Assembly: GCA_964529405.1 (NCBI GenBank)
Contig: CAZGWE010000006.1
Location: 1-42,315 of the forward strand
Length of the DNA: 42,315 nt
Reading direction: 5' to 3'
Source: CAZGWE01 sp964529405
GTDB lineage: Bacteria > Patescibacteriota > UBA1384 > XYA2-FULL-43-10 > 1-14-0-10-43-13
Made by a program: the position numbers and the translations under genes. Below are positions 1-5,476 of this stretch, piece after piece. Within the stretch, counting starts at the first letter, position 1; the number at the start of each line of letters is the position of its first letter. The notes beneath the pieces are model-generated. The model worked only from the letters and a program-made list of their open reading frames with translations. It was not told where the DNA came from and did no database searches.

Positions 1-2
1 GG

Positions 3-479
3 CCATGGTTCTATCGTGCCGACAATAGAGCCCTGGTCAACAACTACCGTGAGGTCGTCGGCAAGGAAGCCCTCGCGCTCATCTACGTCATCGCGACGGA
101 GACGGGCAAGGCTGAGGGTCACCTGCAGTTGCTGGATCCGAGCGGCGGGAATAACGTCGTTCGGGACCTGGCGCGCGTGACTTGGGCGCCGATTGGCGCC
201 GACGGCAAGCCGGGCGAATTCACCGGGGCAGACTGCCCCAAGCAGAAGCTTGGGCCCGTCACGAACGTCGAGTTCGAGGGCCAGGGTGTGCTGGGTGTCT
301 GGCTCGAGTTGTCCAAGGCGGCGGAGCAGCCGCTGCAGGTGCAGCTCGGCAACGGCAAGGTGGACAAGATGCCCACCTTGACCAAGCCGGCGCCGCCCAC
401 CGTGGCGCCGCCAACCACCACCCCGGCCGACGCGCCTGCACCGACCCGGTCCCGCCGCGGCATGCTGCCCATGGGGTAG
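3..479 (+). CDS. Hypothetical protein, 5'-truncated by the window edge
   Basis: The reading frame is open from base 3 to a TAG at 477-479 and has no start inside the window, so only the last 158 residues are seen. The body looks like a beta-rich domain and the C-terminus is a Pro/Thr/Ala-rich tail ending in basic RSRRGMLPMG. Composition is strongly G+C-rich, like the next genes and unlike the rest of the window. I do not recognise the family. The central part resembles the protein at 1321-1938: both show a Gly-rich start, a G-[HY]-[LV] strand, P-x2-GN-x-V, and a late Pro-rich stretch before a basic RG motif. The two could be distant paralogues, but this is only a by-eye alignment. Confidence 0.7.
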   Translation, partial: PWFYRADNRALVNNYREVVGKEALALIYVIATETGKAEGHLQLLDPSGGNNVVRDLARVTWAPIGADGKPGEFTGADCPKQKLGPVTNVEFEGQGVLGVWLELSKAAEQPLQVQLGNGKVDKMPTLTKPAPPTVAPPTTTPADAPAPTRSRRGMLPMG

Positions 480-487
480 CTGCCAAG

Positions 488-515
488 GATCATGAGAGCT
501 TCCCCACTCATGATC
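488..515 (+). terminator. Hairpin just after the first gene
   Basis: GATCATGAG (488-496) and CTCATGATC (507-515) form a perfect 9-bp stem with a 10-nt loop, 9 bases after the stop of the upstream gene. No U-run follows, so it may be a 3' stabiliser or a weak terminator. Confidence 0.5.
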
Positions 516-535
516 GGAAAGAAGAGGAGGGGACA

Positions 536-577
536 ATGACTTACACTGGAGGACTTTCGCCGCCCACTGCTGGGTAG
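536..577 (+). CDS. Possible 13-codon leader peptide
   Basis: A GAGGAGG Shine-Dalgarno sits 5 nt before ATG 536, and the frame MTYTGGLSPPTAG stops at TAG 575-577. The ribosome site is among the strongest in this region, yet the ORF is tiny and its second half lies inside the hairpin at 548-589. That arrangement resembles a leader peptide whose translation would open a hairpin. The next gene (783) is 200 bp away with a promoter of its own in between, so the regulatory role is speculative. Confidence 0.35.
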   Translation: MTYTGGLSPPTAG

Positions 578-589
578 CGGGAGTCCTCC
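548..589 (+). terminator. Strong long hairpin
   Basis: GGAGGACT (548-555) pairs with AGTCCTCC (582-589). Inside it a CGCCGCCCA / TGGGTAGCG stem adds about 8 more pairs with one mismatch and one G-U. No U-run follows. It overlaps the 13-codon ORF, so it may be an attenuator or a mRNA 3' end. Confidence 0.5.
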
Positions 590-630
590 CACCGTTCCAA
601 CTTAAAGAAAGAAAATTGACAACTTACTAT

Positions 631-655
631 TGTCATCCCAGACTTGATCTGGGAT
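631..655. repeat. Palindromic intergenic repeat of the TGTCATCCC family
   Basis: TGTCAT leads into the stem ATCCCAGA (635-642) / TCTGGGAT (648-655) with loop CTTGA. This matches a widespread class of dispersed bacterial palindromes that begin TGTCATCC. A composite relative with the same TGTCAT edge lies inside mod (34541-34629). Confidence 0.65.
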
Positions 656-714
656 CCACAATATAGTAGTAATCAACTTCCTTTCTTTGTAAGAGCAAAA
701 GCTTGAGAGAGCAG

Positions 715-743
715 TTGCTCCTTACGGAAAGTTGACATATATT
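715..743 (+). promoter_or_regulatory. Putative sigma-70 promoter
   Basis: TTGCTC (715-720), 17-bp spacer, TATATT (738-743), about 40 bp before the gene at 783. A TTGACA at 732-737 overlaps the spacer but has no matching -10 box. Confidence 0.45.
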
Positions 744-782
744 CCATCACTTCGACGTTTCGTGATCTGAGAGGAGTTCGAG

Positions 783-1328
783 ATGGGATTCAAGATCGCC
801 TACCCGCGTAACGTACTCGGCCCACAGGGCTGGTACGTGTGCTTGGCAGAGGTCGTCGAGATCCTGCTTGAGCACAACACCAAGAGGTGTCCGGCCGAGC
901 GTCGCGACGTCTTCGCTGGCGAGCTCGTTCTGACCTACTGGAACGAGATCGCCGAAGAGTTGCCTCTCGGCAAGGTCAACGCCAAGGAGAAGATCAAGGT
1001 GCTGCCGGTTGCCATCGAGGACGAGTTCCCCGAGGGTGTCGGCCCACACGATCTGCCTGCCTTCATCCGCAAGGACGGAGTCGAGATCAGGGTCGAGCGG
1101 CGCAAGTCGGCGCGTTCGAGGCGCGGCGAGCTCGTCGTCACGGGCGACTATGAGGACGAGGATGACCGCAACTACAGCACGGCGGTGATGGAGGGCAGCA
1201 TCTTCATCACTAACTACGCCATGAAGGCCATCCTGCGCAGCGAGGGCATCCTGCGCGCGCCGACCAACGAGGGTGTCCTGCGGCGCGTCGGCGGTGGCGA
1301 GGGAGAGAAGGAGGAAGCGAATGCCTGA
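783..1328 (+). CDS. Hypothetical protein, 181 aa
   Basis: ATG 783 follows a GAGGAG ribosome site by 6 nt. The protein is soluble-looking, with no signal peptide or membrane segment. Its N-terminal half is helical and its C-terminal half is highly charged (ERRKSARSRRGE, then an acidic GDYEDEDD stretch). I do not recognise the family. The last 8 bases overlap the start of the next gene, so the two are very likely translated from one mRNA. Codons are rich in GTC, GGC and GAG, unlike genes after 5 kb, which suggests different ancestry. Confidence 0.75.
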   Translation: MGFKIAYPRNVLGPQGWYVCLAEVVEILLEHNTKRCPAERRDVFAGELVLTYWNEIAEELPLGKVNAKEKIKVLPVAIEDEFPEGVGPHDLPAFIRKDGVEIRVERRKSARSRRGELVVTGDYEDEDDRNYSTAVMEGSIFITNYAMKAILRSEGILRAPTNEGVLRRVGGGEGEKEEANA

Positions 1329-1938
1329 GCTGAAGGAGGGGCAGGATCCGATCTTGCCCGACTATTACGGTCCCGACGGAGAAGAGGTGGATGCTGAGCA
1401 GGCCGAGGCCGGCACCAAGCTGATCGCCAGCATCGTCGTCGAGAACCTCGGCGAGAAGGTGCTCACGGGCTACGTCAACTTCTGCCAGTTCCCGGACGCC
1501 GGGAACAAGGTGGGAGCGAGCGAGTCGGTAGCCTACTTCTACCAGGGTGATGACGAACCGACGAGTCTGGGCAAGTTCAAGATCAACCAGAAGGGCTTCG
1601 CCCTCGAGGTCGATCCTAGCTTGACGCTCCAGGTTCAGGTGCCGGTCACTCTGGGCGAGTCGCCCGTCGGCGTCATCTTGAAGGCCGGCGCCAAGGACGG
1701 CGTGCCCGTCATCTGTGCCCCGCCCAAGCCTGTGGCCACCAGTACCGGCAAGCGCGGCCTGATCACGACCGGTGGGCGTGCCCCCAAGCCCACCATGGTC
1801 TCCATGGACGAGGGCGAAGGCGCCGGCACCGAGCCCGCCGGCAAGGTCGGAACAAGCCGGCGCGTGGTCGGTGGCAAGGGTGGCCGAACCCTGGCCGACC
1901 TCGAGTCGGAGCTCGGCTCCGGCAAGGAGGGCGACTGA
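1321..1938 (+). CDS. Hypothetical protein, 205 aa, beta-rich with Gly/Pro tail
   Basis: ATG 1321 follows AAGGAGG by 6 nt and lies inside the end of the previous gene, which suggests translational coupling. Residues 1-130 alternate hydrophobic and polar residues like a beta-sandwich; the remainder is a Gly/Pro/Ala-rich low-complexity tail. No signal peptide is visible. By-eye similarity to the truncated protein at 3-479 suggests a small duplicated family. The function is unknown. Bases 1861-1920 within it are 44/60 G+C by my count, against 25/60 for bases 27661-27720 in the regulator gene. Confidence 0.75.
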   Translation: MPELKEGQDPILPDYYGPDGEEVDAEQAEAGTKLIASIVVENLGEKVLTGYVNFCQFPDAGNKVGASESVAYFYQGDDEPTSLGKFKINQKGFALEVDPSLTLQVQVPVTLGESPVGVILKAGAKDGVPVICAPPKPVATSTGKRGLITTGGRAPKPTMVSMDEGEGAGTEPAGKVGTSRRVVGGKGGRTLADLESELGSGKEGD

Positions 1939-2012
1939 CTACGTCGGCGTCGATGAGGCGCTGCCCCTAGTCGTGCCGATCGGCGCCATCGAGATCACCG
2001 AGGAGGACGGCG

Positions 2013-2192
2013 ATGACTAGGGGCAAGAAGACCATTTGGGGCACGTTCCCGCCCATCTGGTCTGACATTCACACGGGGACAGCGGCAGCCGTTAGGCAGC
2101 CGTACGTCCGAGGGCCCACCCTGACTTCACGTCGGGGTGGGCACCCTCACACCAATTCTGTCGGTTCATTCATTGAACATATGAGTGTTTAA
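2013..2192 (+). CDS. Possible small protein, 59 aa
   Basis: ATG 2013 has an AGGAGG 6 nt upstream and the frame runs to TAA 2190-2192. The product is basic and Gly/Pro/Thr-rich with no recognised domain. Against it, the GCCCACCC/GGGTGGGC hairpin at 2114-2142 lies inside the frame and could be the operon terminator. The stretch just before it (1939-2020) also reads as plausible protein in another frame but has no standard start codon. Confidence 0.35.
   Translation: MTRGKKTIWGTFPPIWSDIHTGTAAAVRQPYVRGPTLTSRRGGHPHTNSVGSFIEHMSV
2114..2142 (+). terminator. GC-rich hairpin
   Basis: GCCCACCC (2114-2121) and GGGTGGGC (2135-2142) form a perfect 8-bp stem. No U-run follows. It probably marks the end of the 783-1938 unit, or structures the mRNA between the units. 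Confidence 0.45.
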
Positions 2193-2234
2193 CAATGAGC
2201 TGTCAGACACGCAGGGAAGGAGATCGGAAGAGAC

Positions 2235-2327
2235 GTGAAGGCATTGATTCACCGTCACAAGATCGGGCAGGAGGACGCCGTGGTCGTGTTCGTGAAGGTC
2301 CCGATGAAGGGAGCTCAAGATCGATGA
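2235..2327 (+). CDS. Possible mini-protein, 30 aa
   Basis: GTG 2235 has AGGAG 12 nt upstream and a closer GGAAGAG directly before it. The frame ends at TGA 2325-2327. It is basic at the start and then hydrophobic (AVVVFVKVP). It is the first of three consecutive short frames in the same G+C-rich style. No family was recognised; it may be a relic of a longer gene. Confidence 0.3.
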   Translation: MKALIHRHKIGQEDAVVVFVKVPMKGAQDR

Positions 2328-2340
2328 TCAGCAGGGCGCA

Positions 2341-2463
2341 ATGAGCGATGCAGGCCGGAAGTTCGAGGAGGTCTTGAAGCAGACGGCCGGTATCGAGACG
2401 GCCCACGTTGGTCGCTACATGATCGGCTGCGTCATGAGCCCCGCCTTCGACGAGGGTGAGTGA
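2341..2463 (+). CDS. Possible small protein, 40 aa
   Basis: ATG 2341 to TGA 2461-2463. The product is MSDAGRKFEEVLKQ... with an amphipathic helical look. The stop overlaps the GTG of the next small gene in a GTGA junction, typical of coupled bacterial genes, which is the main argument that both are real. The ribosome site is weak. Function is unknown. Confidence 0.4.
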   Translation: MSDAGRKFEEVLKQTAGIETAHVGRYMIGCVMSPAFDEGE

Positions 2464-2624
2464 TCCAAAACATCGTCGGTTCGGTCGCCGATGCCCTCGG
2501 CATCGATTTCGCCGAGATTCAGAACGAGACCGGCGCGGTGATCGCGTCACCGGCCCAGTCGAGCGCAGAGGACGATCAGGGGCAGCAGAAGTCCTCCGGC
2601 ACGCGCCTGGCCTCCGTCCTCTAG
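2460..2624 (+). CDS. Possible small protein, 54 aa
   Basis: GTG 2460 sits in the GTGA overlap with the previous stop and follows GAGG by 4 nt. The frame reads MIQNIVGSVADALGIDFAEI and then a Ser/Gln/Asp-rich tail to TAG 2622-2624. The first 25 residues look like an ordered helix. Two hairpins follow at 2687 and 2721, as expected for the end of a transcript. No family was recognised. Confidence 0.45.
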   Translation: MIQNIVGSVADALGIDFAEIQNETGAVIASPAQSSAEDDQGQQKSSGTRLASVL

Positions 2625-2686
2625 GACGCAAGGGGGAAACTGGAAGTTTTCCACCAGCCAAGCCCACCAACATTTTGGAAAACACA

Positions 2687-2709
2687 GGTCGTCGCTTTCA
2701 GCGGCGACC
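2687..2709 (+). other. Hairpin upstream of the terminator
   Basis: GGTCGTCGC (2687-2695) pairs with GCGGCGACC (2701-2709), with one G-U pair and loop TTTCA. It precedes the terminator-like hairpin at 2721 by 11 bases. Confidence 0.5.
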
Positions 2710-2720
2710 AACGATCAGAG

Positions 2721-2750
2721 AGCCCTGCATCACTACGGTGCAGGGCTTTC
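2721..2750 (+). terminator. Intrinsic-type terminator
   Basis: AGCCCTGCA (2721-2729) and TGCAGGGCT (2739-2747) form a perfect 9-bp stem with a 9-nt loop and a short T-run. It separates the small-gene cluster from the promoter at 2845. Confidence 0.65.
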
Positions 2751-2844
2751 GCGTTTATATATGGAGTCACATTGTCTTTTCTGAAGGCGTTCCGCTTTTC
2801 CTTTAGTGCTCCGGATAAGACAAGCATTTGCGTTAGGTGTCAAC

Positions 2845-2873
2845 TTGACAAAAACACAATTGTTGTTTACAGT
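2845..2873 (+). promoter_or_regulatory. Sigma-70 promoter
   Basis: TTGACA (2845-2850), 17-bp spacer, TACAGT (2868-2873). It lies 48 bp upstream of the gene at 2921 and directly after a terminator, so it should drive that gene alone. Confidence 0.6.
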
Positions 2874-2920
2874 AAGAATTGCATTTGTGCCGTCGTCTCA
2901 GCGGAAGGGGGTATGGGCTC

Positions 2921-3616
2921 ATGTGTGCGATGCAGAGAAGTAAATTCTCGGTTGAGGAGTGGCTACGGTCACTGCCCGACGGGAAAAAGCCGAGTGGTGA
3001 GAGTGTTGAAGTACGCCGGGTATCTGATCCGGCAGGAAGCACTATCAATGTGTTTATCGGTTCCGACCAGTTTTCATCGTACAGAATTGATGCGTACTGG
3101 GCGGGGACACAACCGATTTCGAACAAGGGTGGAGCGCCAACGGATGTCAACTGGGTTACAAGCTATGACATTCGGATCATCGCTCCATCAGTTGTCTTTA
3201 ACTATGGCGTTTATCCAGGCGGCATGATCAATCGCGTGTATTATGCTGCCACAGACAAGGATATCGCCAAGGCCAGAGGTAATGACCCTGCAGCGCTGGC
3301 AGTGAAACGGAGGTCTGCCGACGAGAGACGCGCACGCGTAGTGTTGATCGCTCGCCAGGTGATGTGGCTGGCAGGTCTGGGCCTGAGCCGAGCACAGATC
3401 GACCTGTTCATGAACGCGTCGTACTCTAGTTCGGCTATGCCCGCACAACTTCGCGAGATAATCGATGATGATATCGCCGAACACGGCCCCGATATGAGCG
3501 ATGCTGATGCTATAAACCACTTCGTTTCATTGCTGGGGAACCAGCCGAACTCTATCGAGGACATGCGGGTTCGGGTTGATACTAATGCTCGCCGGCTCTA
3601 CATCGCTCGGCGATGA
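2921..3616 (+). CDS. Hypothetical protein, 231 aa
   Basis: ATG 2921 is chosen because GGAAGGGGG ends about 10 nt upstream; ATG 2930 is an alternative. The first 110 residues look beta-rich (VFIGSDQFSSYRIDAYW). The middle is basic and helical (KRRSADERRARVVLIARQVMWL), and the C-terminus has several acidic helices. There is no signal peptide and no recognised domain. The gene is monocistronic, with its own promoter (2845) and an intrinsic terminator (3661). Its base composition is intermediate between the G+C-rich cluster and the rest of the window. Confidence 0.7.
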   Translation: MCAMQRSKFSVEEWLRSLPDGKKPSGESVEVRRVSDPAGSTINVFIGSDQFSSYRIDAYWAGTQPISNKGGAPTDVNWVTSYDIRIIAPSVVFNYGVYPGGMINRVYYAATDKDIAKARGNDPAALAVKRRSADERRARVVLIARQVMWLAGLGLSRAQIDLFMNASYSSSAMPAQLREIIDDDIAEHGPDMSDADAINHFVSLLGNQPNSIEDMRVRVDTNARRLYIARR

Positions 3617-3660
3617 TGCGTTGAGACTTTCTTGCAACTTCTACCACTTGCACTGTTGAT

Positions 3661-3692
3661 GAGGATGGTCTGGTAGCCGTCCTCTTTTTTTT
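3661..3692 (+). terminator. Intrinsic terminator
   Basis: GAGGATGG (3661-3668) and CCGTCCTC (3677-3684) form an 8-bp stem with one G-U pair. A run of eight T follows (3685-3692). Confidence 0.85.
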
Positions 3693-3715
3693 GTAGTAAT
3701 TTTGACTAAATAATA

Positions 3716-3744
3716 TTGACACAGAGAGTAAAATGTGCTAAAAT
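3716..3744 (+). promoter_or_regulatory. Near-consensus sigma-70 promoter
   Basis: TTGACA (3716-3721), 17-bp spacer, TAAAAT (3739-3744). It lies between the terminator at 3661 and the gene at 3798. Confidence 0.75.
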
Positions 3745-3797
3745 AACAGTGCGGGATAATCGTTTCTCGCCAAACCCGACGAAGGGAGATGCCAGCA

Positions 3798-4808
3798 ATG
3801 GTAAAGCTTCGCAAGAAGTATTCACCGCTATTATACGTAGCATTATCACTCTTCGGTCGGGAGCCTGAGCGGGTGGTGAGGATTATTACGCACAAGCGGC
3901 CGCATCTAGATGAGATCGTGGCTATTTACGTGATACTCTTTTACTACCGCAGTAGGGGAATCTCGATCGAGATTCAGTTCCTTTTCACGGGGACCAACGA
4001 TCTCTCTGATATCCGCAAGGATCTGAGAGAACAAGTCTCCGGTCTCGATCTGTACGAATTGGGTGTTGGTGGGGGAGAGTGCGATGAGCACGCTTTCAAC
4101 GGCCGGCCGGCAAAGGCTGGAGAGTGCGCGGCAACGCTCGTTGCCAAGCTTCTCAGTCTCTATAGCGAGCCGAGCCTTGAAGCACTGCTTGCAGAGACGC
4201 TGAAAGATGATACGGGAGGCTACAACAAGCTGGAGACTCCCTACTATCGCCCCAAGGCGTTGAGGGCACTCTACAACACCCACGACGTGGATGAAAACCA
4301 CGTCAAGCTTCTCCAAATCGTCTGGTGGTCAGTAGCGGAAATTGAGTCTCTTCACAACGATGAGATGAGGTTTCTCTACGCCGCACCAGAGGAGTTTGAG
4401 GGGGCTGTGCGGTATGACAATCTCGCCACCGCCAACGGCAACCGATTCCGCCTGGCCGCTATACGCTCAGATAATCCGAAGATGCGCGACTACGTGCTTC
4501 GGAGGTCTGAGAAGGATGGGGCAGGCTATGACATCCTCGTTCTCATGAATTCGCGTAAGCGGGTTCAGGTCTTCTCGAACGGCCGATTCTACCTGGATGA
4601 AGTCGCAAAAGAGATTAAGAGACTCGAGGATCGGGTTAGCGGTCGGGGCCAAGGCGAGGCCCGCTGGTTCTGTTTTGTGCCTGGCAACGGGCACGCGGCT
4701 GGTTCGTGCAGCCTGATGAATGGTGCGCTGACACATCCCGATGTGCCGGCAACCGGCATCAAGCTAACCGCGCTGGTCGAGCTGGTTATCAACAGGATGA
4801 CCAGCTAG
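3798..4808 (+). CDS. MYG1/DHH-like putative metal-dependent hydrolase, 336 aa
   Basis: Near the N-terminus is THKRPHLDEIVAIYVI, reminiscent of the metal-binding start of MYG1/DHH-type phosphoesterases, where His and Asp residues bind metal. It is followed by GVGGGECDEHAFNG with ECAATLVAKLL, and then DDTGGY. These resemble the later His/Asp motifs of MYG1-like proteins, with DEH in place of a DHH. The substrate is unknown; nucleotide or phosphoester hydrolysis is an inference. ATG 3798 is preferred over ATG 3789 because GAAGGGAG sits 9 nt before it and directly abuts the earlier ATG. The gene is monocistronic, with a promoter at 3716 and a terminator at 4883. Confidence 0.6.
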   Translation: MVKLRKKYSPLLYVALSLFGREPERVVRIITHKRPHLDEIVAIYVILFYYRSRGISIEIQFLFTGTNDLSDIRKDLREQVSGLDLYELGVGGGECDEHAFNGRPAKAGECAATLVAKLLSLYSEPSLEALLAETLKDDTGGYNKLETPYYRPKALRALYNTHDVDENHVKLLQIVWWSVAEIESLHNDEMRFLYAAPEEFEGAVRYDNLATANGNRFRLAAIRSDNPKMRDYVLRRSEKDGAGYDILVLMNSRKRVQVFSNGRFYLDEVAKEIKRLEDRVSGRGQGEARWFCFVPGNGHAAGSCSLMNGALTHPDVPATGIKLTALVELVINRMTS

Positions 4809-4882
4809 CAACTTACAAGCCAATCGGTCGCCGCCAGGTGATCGATCTGCCTGATCTGCTGCCGAGCAGTATCAGCTCAAGG

Positions 4883-4909
4883 AAGGCCGGGCTCTACGCC
4901 GGGCTTTTT
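4883..4909 (+). terminator. Intrinsic terminator
   Basis: AAG-g-CCGG (4883-4890) pairs with CCGG-g-CTT (4899-4906) around one G-G mismatch and an 8-nt loop, followed by a T-run. Confidence 0.65.
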
Positions 4910-4925
4910 CTTTTTGATTAATTTT

Positions 4926-4955
4926 TTGACATTGAGAATTTATCTAGCCTATAAT
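4926..4955 (+). promoter_or_regulatory. Exact consensus sigma-70 promoter of the ATPase operon
   Basis: TTGACA (4926-4931), 18-bp spacer, TATAAT (4950-4955). It is directly downstream of a terminator and 87 bp before the first gene of the long rightward operon. Confidence 0.85.
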
Positions 4956-4976
4956 ATAGTCAAGCGATTAATTATT

Positions 4977-5006
4977 TTGCAGCAATTGTTTTTGTTGTGA
5001 TACAAT
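4977..5006 (+). promoter_or_regulatory. Possible second promoter
   Basis: TTGCAG (4977-4982), 18-bp spacer, TACAAT (5001-5006). It lies 36 bp before the start at 5042, in tandem with the stronger promoter at 4926. Confidence 0.4.
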
Positions 5007-5041
5007 GTAAGAAAATATTTAGTACTCAACTAAGGAGCGGG

Positions 5042-5476
5042 ATGGATCAAGACGACCAAATCGACGACAAAAGTATTCAGGGAGTGAATAGCGCTTCCCC
5101 GGCAACGCCTCCCGGTAATTATAGCGATGGTGATATTGCGAAAACTGACATTATTGAACTATTGGGCTTTACGACTCTGCCAGAAGAAAACATTAAACAG
5201 ATGCGAATGAGACTCGAGGAGATGGTTCAAAATAGAGTGGCTGCCAGAATTCACGATACATTGACAGAAATAGAAAGAAACGAATGGCAAAAGCTGCTTG
5301 ATGCAGGAGACAATGAAGCGGTTGTGGATTATTTGATACAAAAAAACATAGATATGGTTAAATGGTATGCCGAAGAAGATCTTGCTCTTAAGGTAGAGCT
5401 ATATGAAGATTCAAAAAACGTGCGAGCGAAGGCAAAGGAGCTGCTAGAAGAGGAGGAGCAGAATGCCGCCGAATGA
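5042..5476 (+). CDS. Acidic helical hypothetical protein, 144 aa
   Basis: ATG 5042 follows AAGGAG by 4 nt; upstream in-frame starts lack a ribosome site. Residues 1-35 are polar and probably disordered. The rest is helical, with segments such as LPEENIKQMRMRLEEMVQNRVAARI, and ends in an acidic LLEEEEQ tail. There is no membrane segment. It is the first gene of the ATPase operon and overlaps the next gene by 14 bp, so it is probably a small soluble partner of the secretion-like apparatus. The family is not named with confidence. Confidence 0.75.
   Translation: MDQDDQIDDKSIQGVNSASPATPPGNYSDGDIAKTDIIELLGFTTLPEENIKQMRMRLEEMVQNRVAARIHDTLTEIERNEWQKLLDAGDNEAVVDYLIQKNIDMVKWYAEEDLALKVELYEDSKNVRAKAKELLEEEEQNAAE

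Noticed and set aside
119..592. 157-residue ORF on the minus strand
   Set aside because: It lies opposite a better-supported frame running from the window edge, has no ribosome site and crosses a hairpin region.
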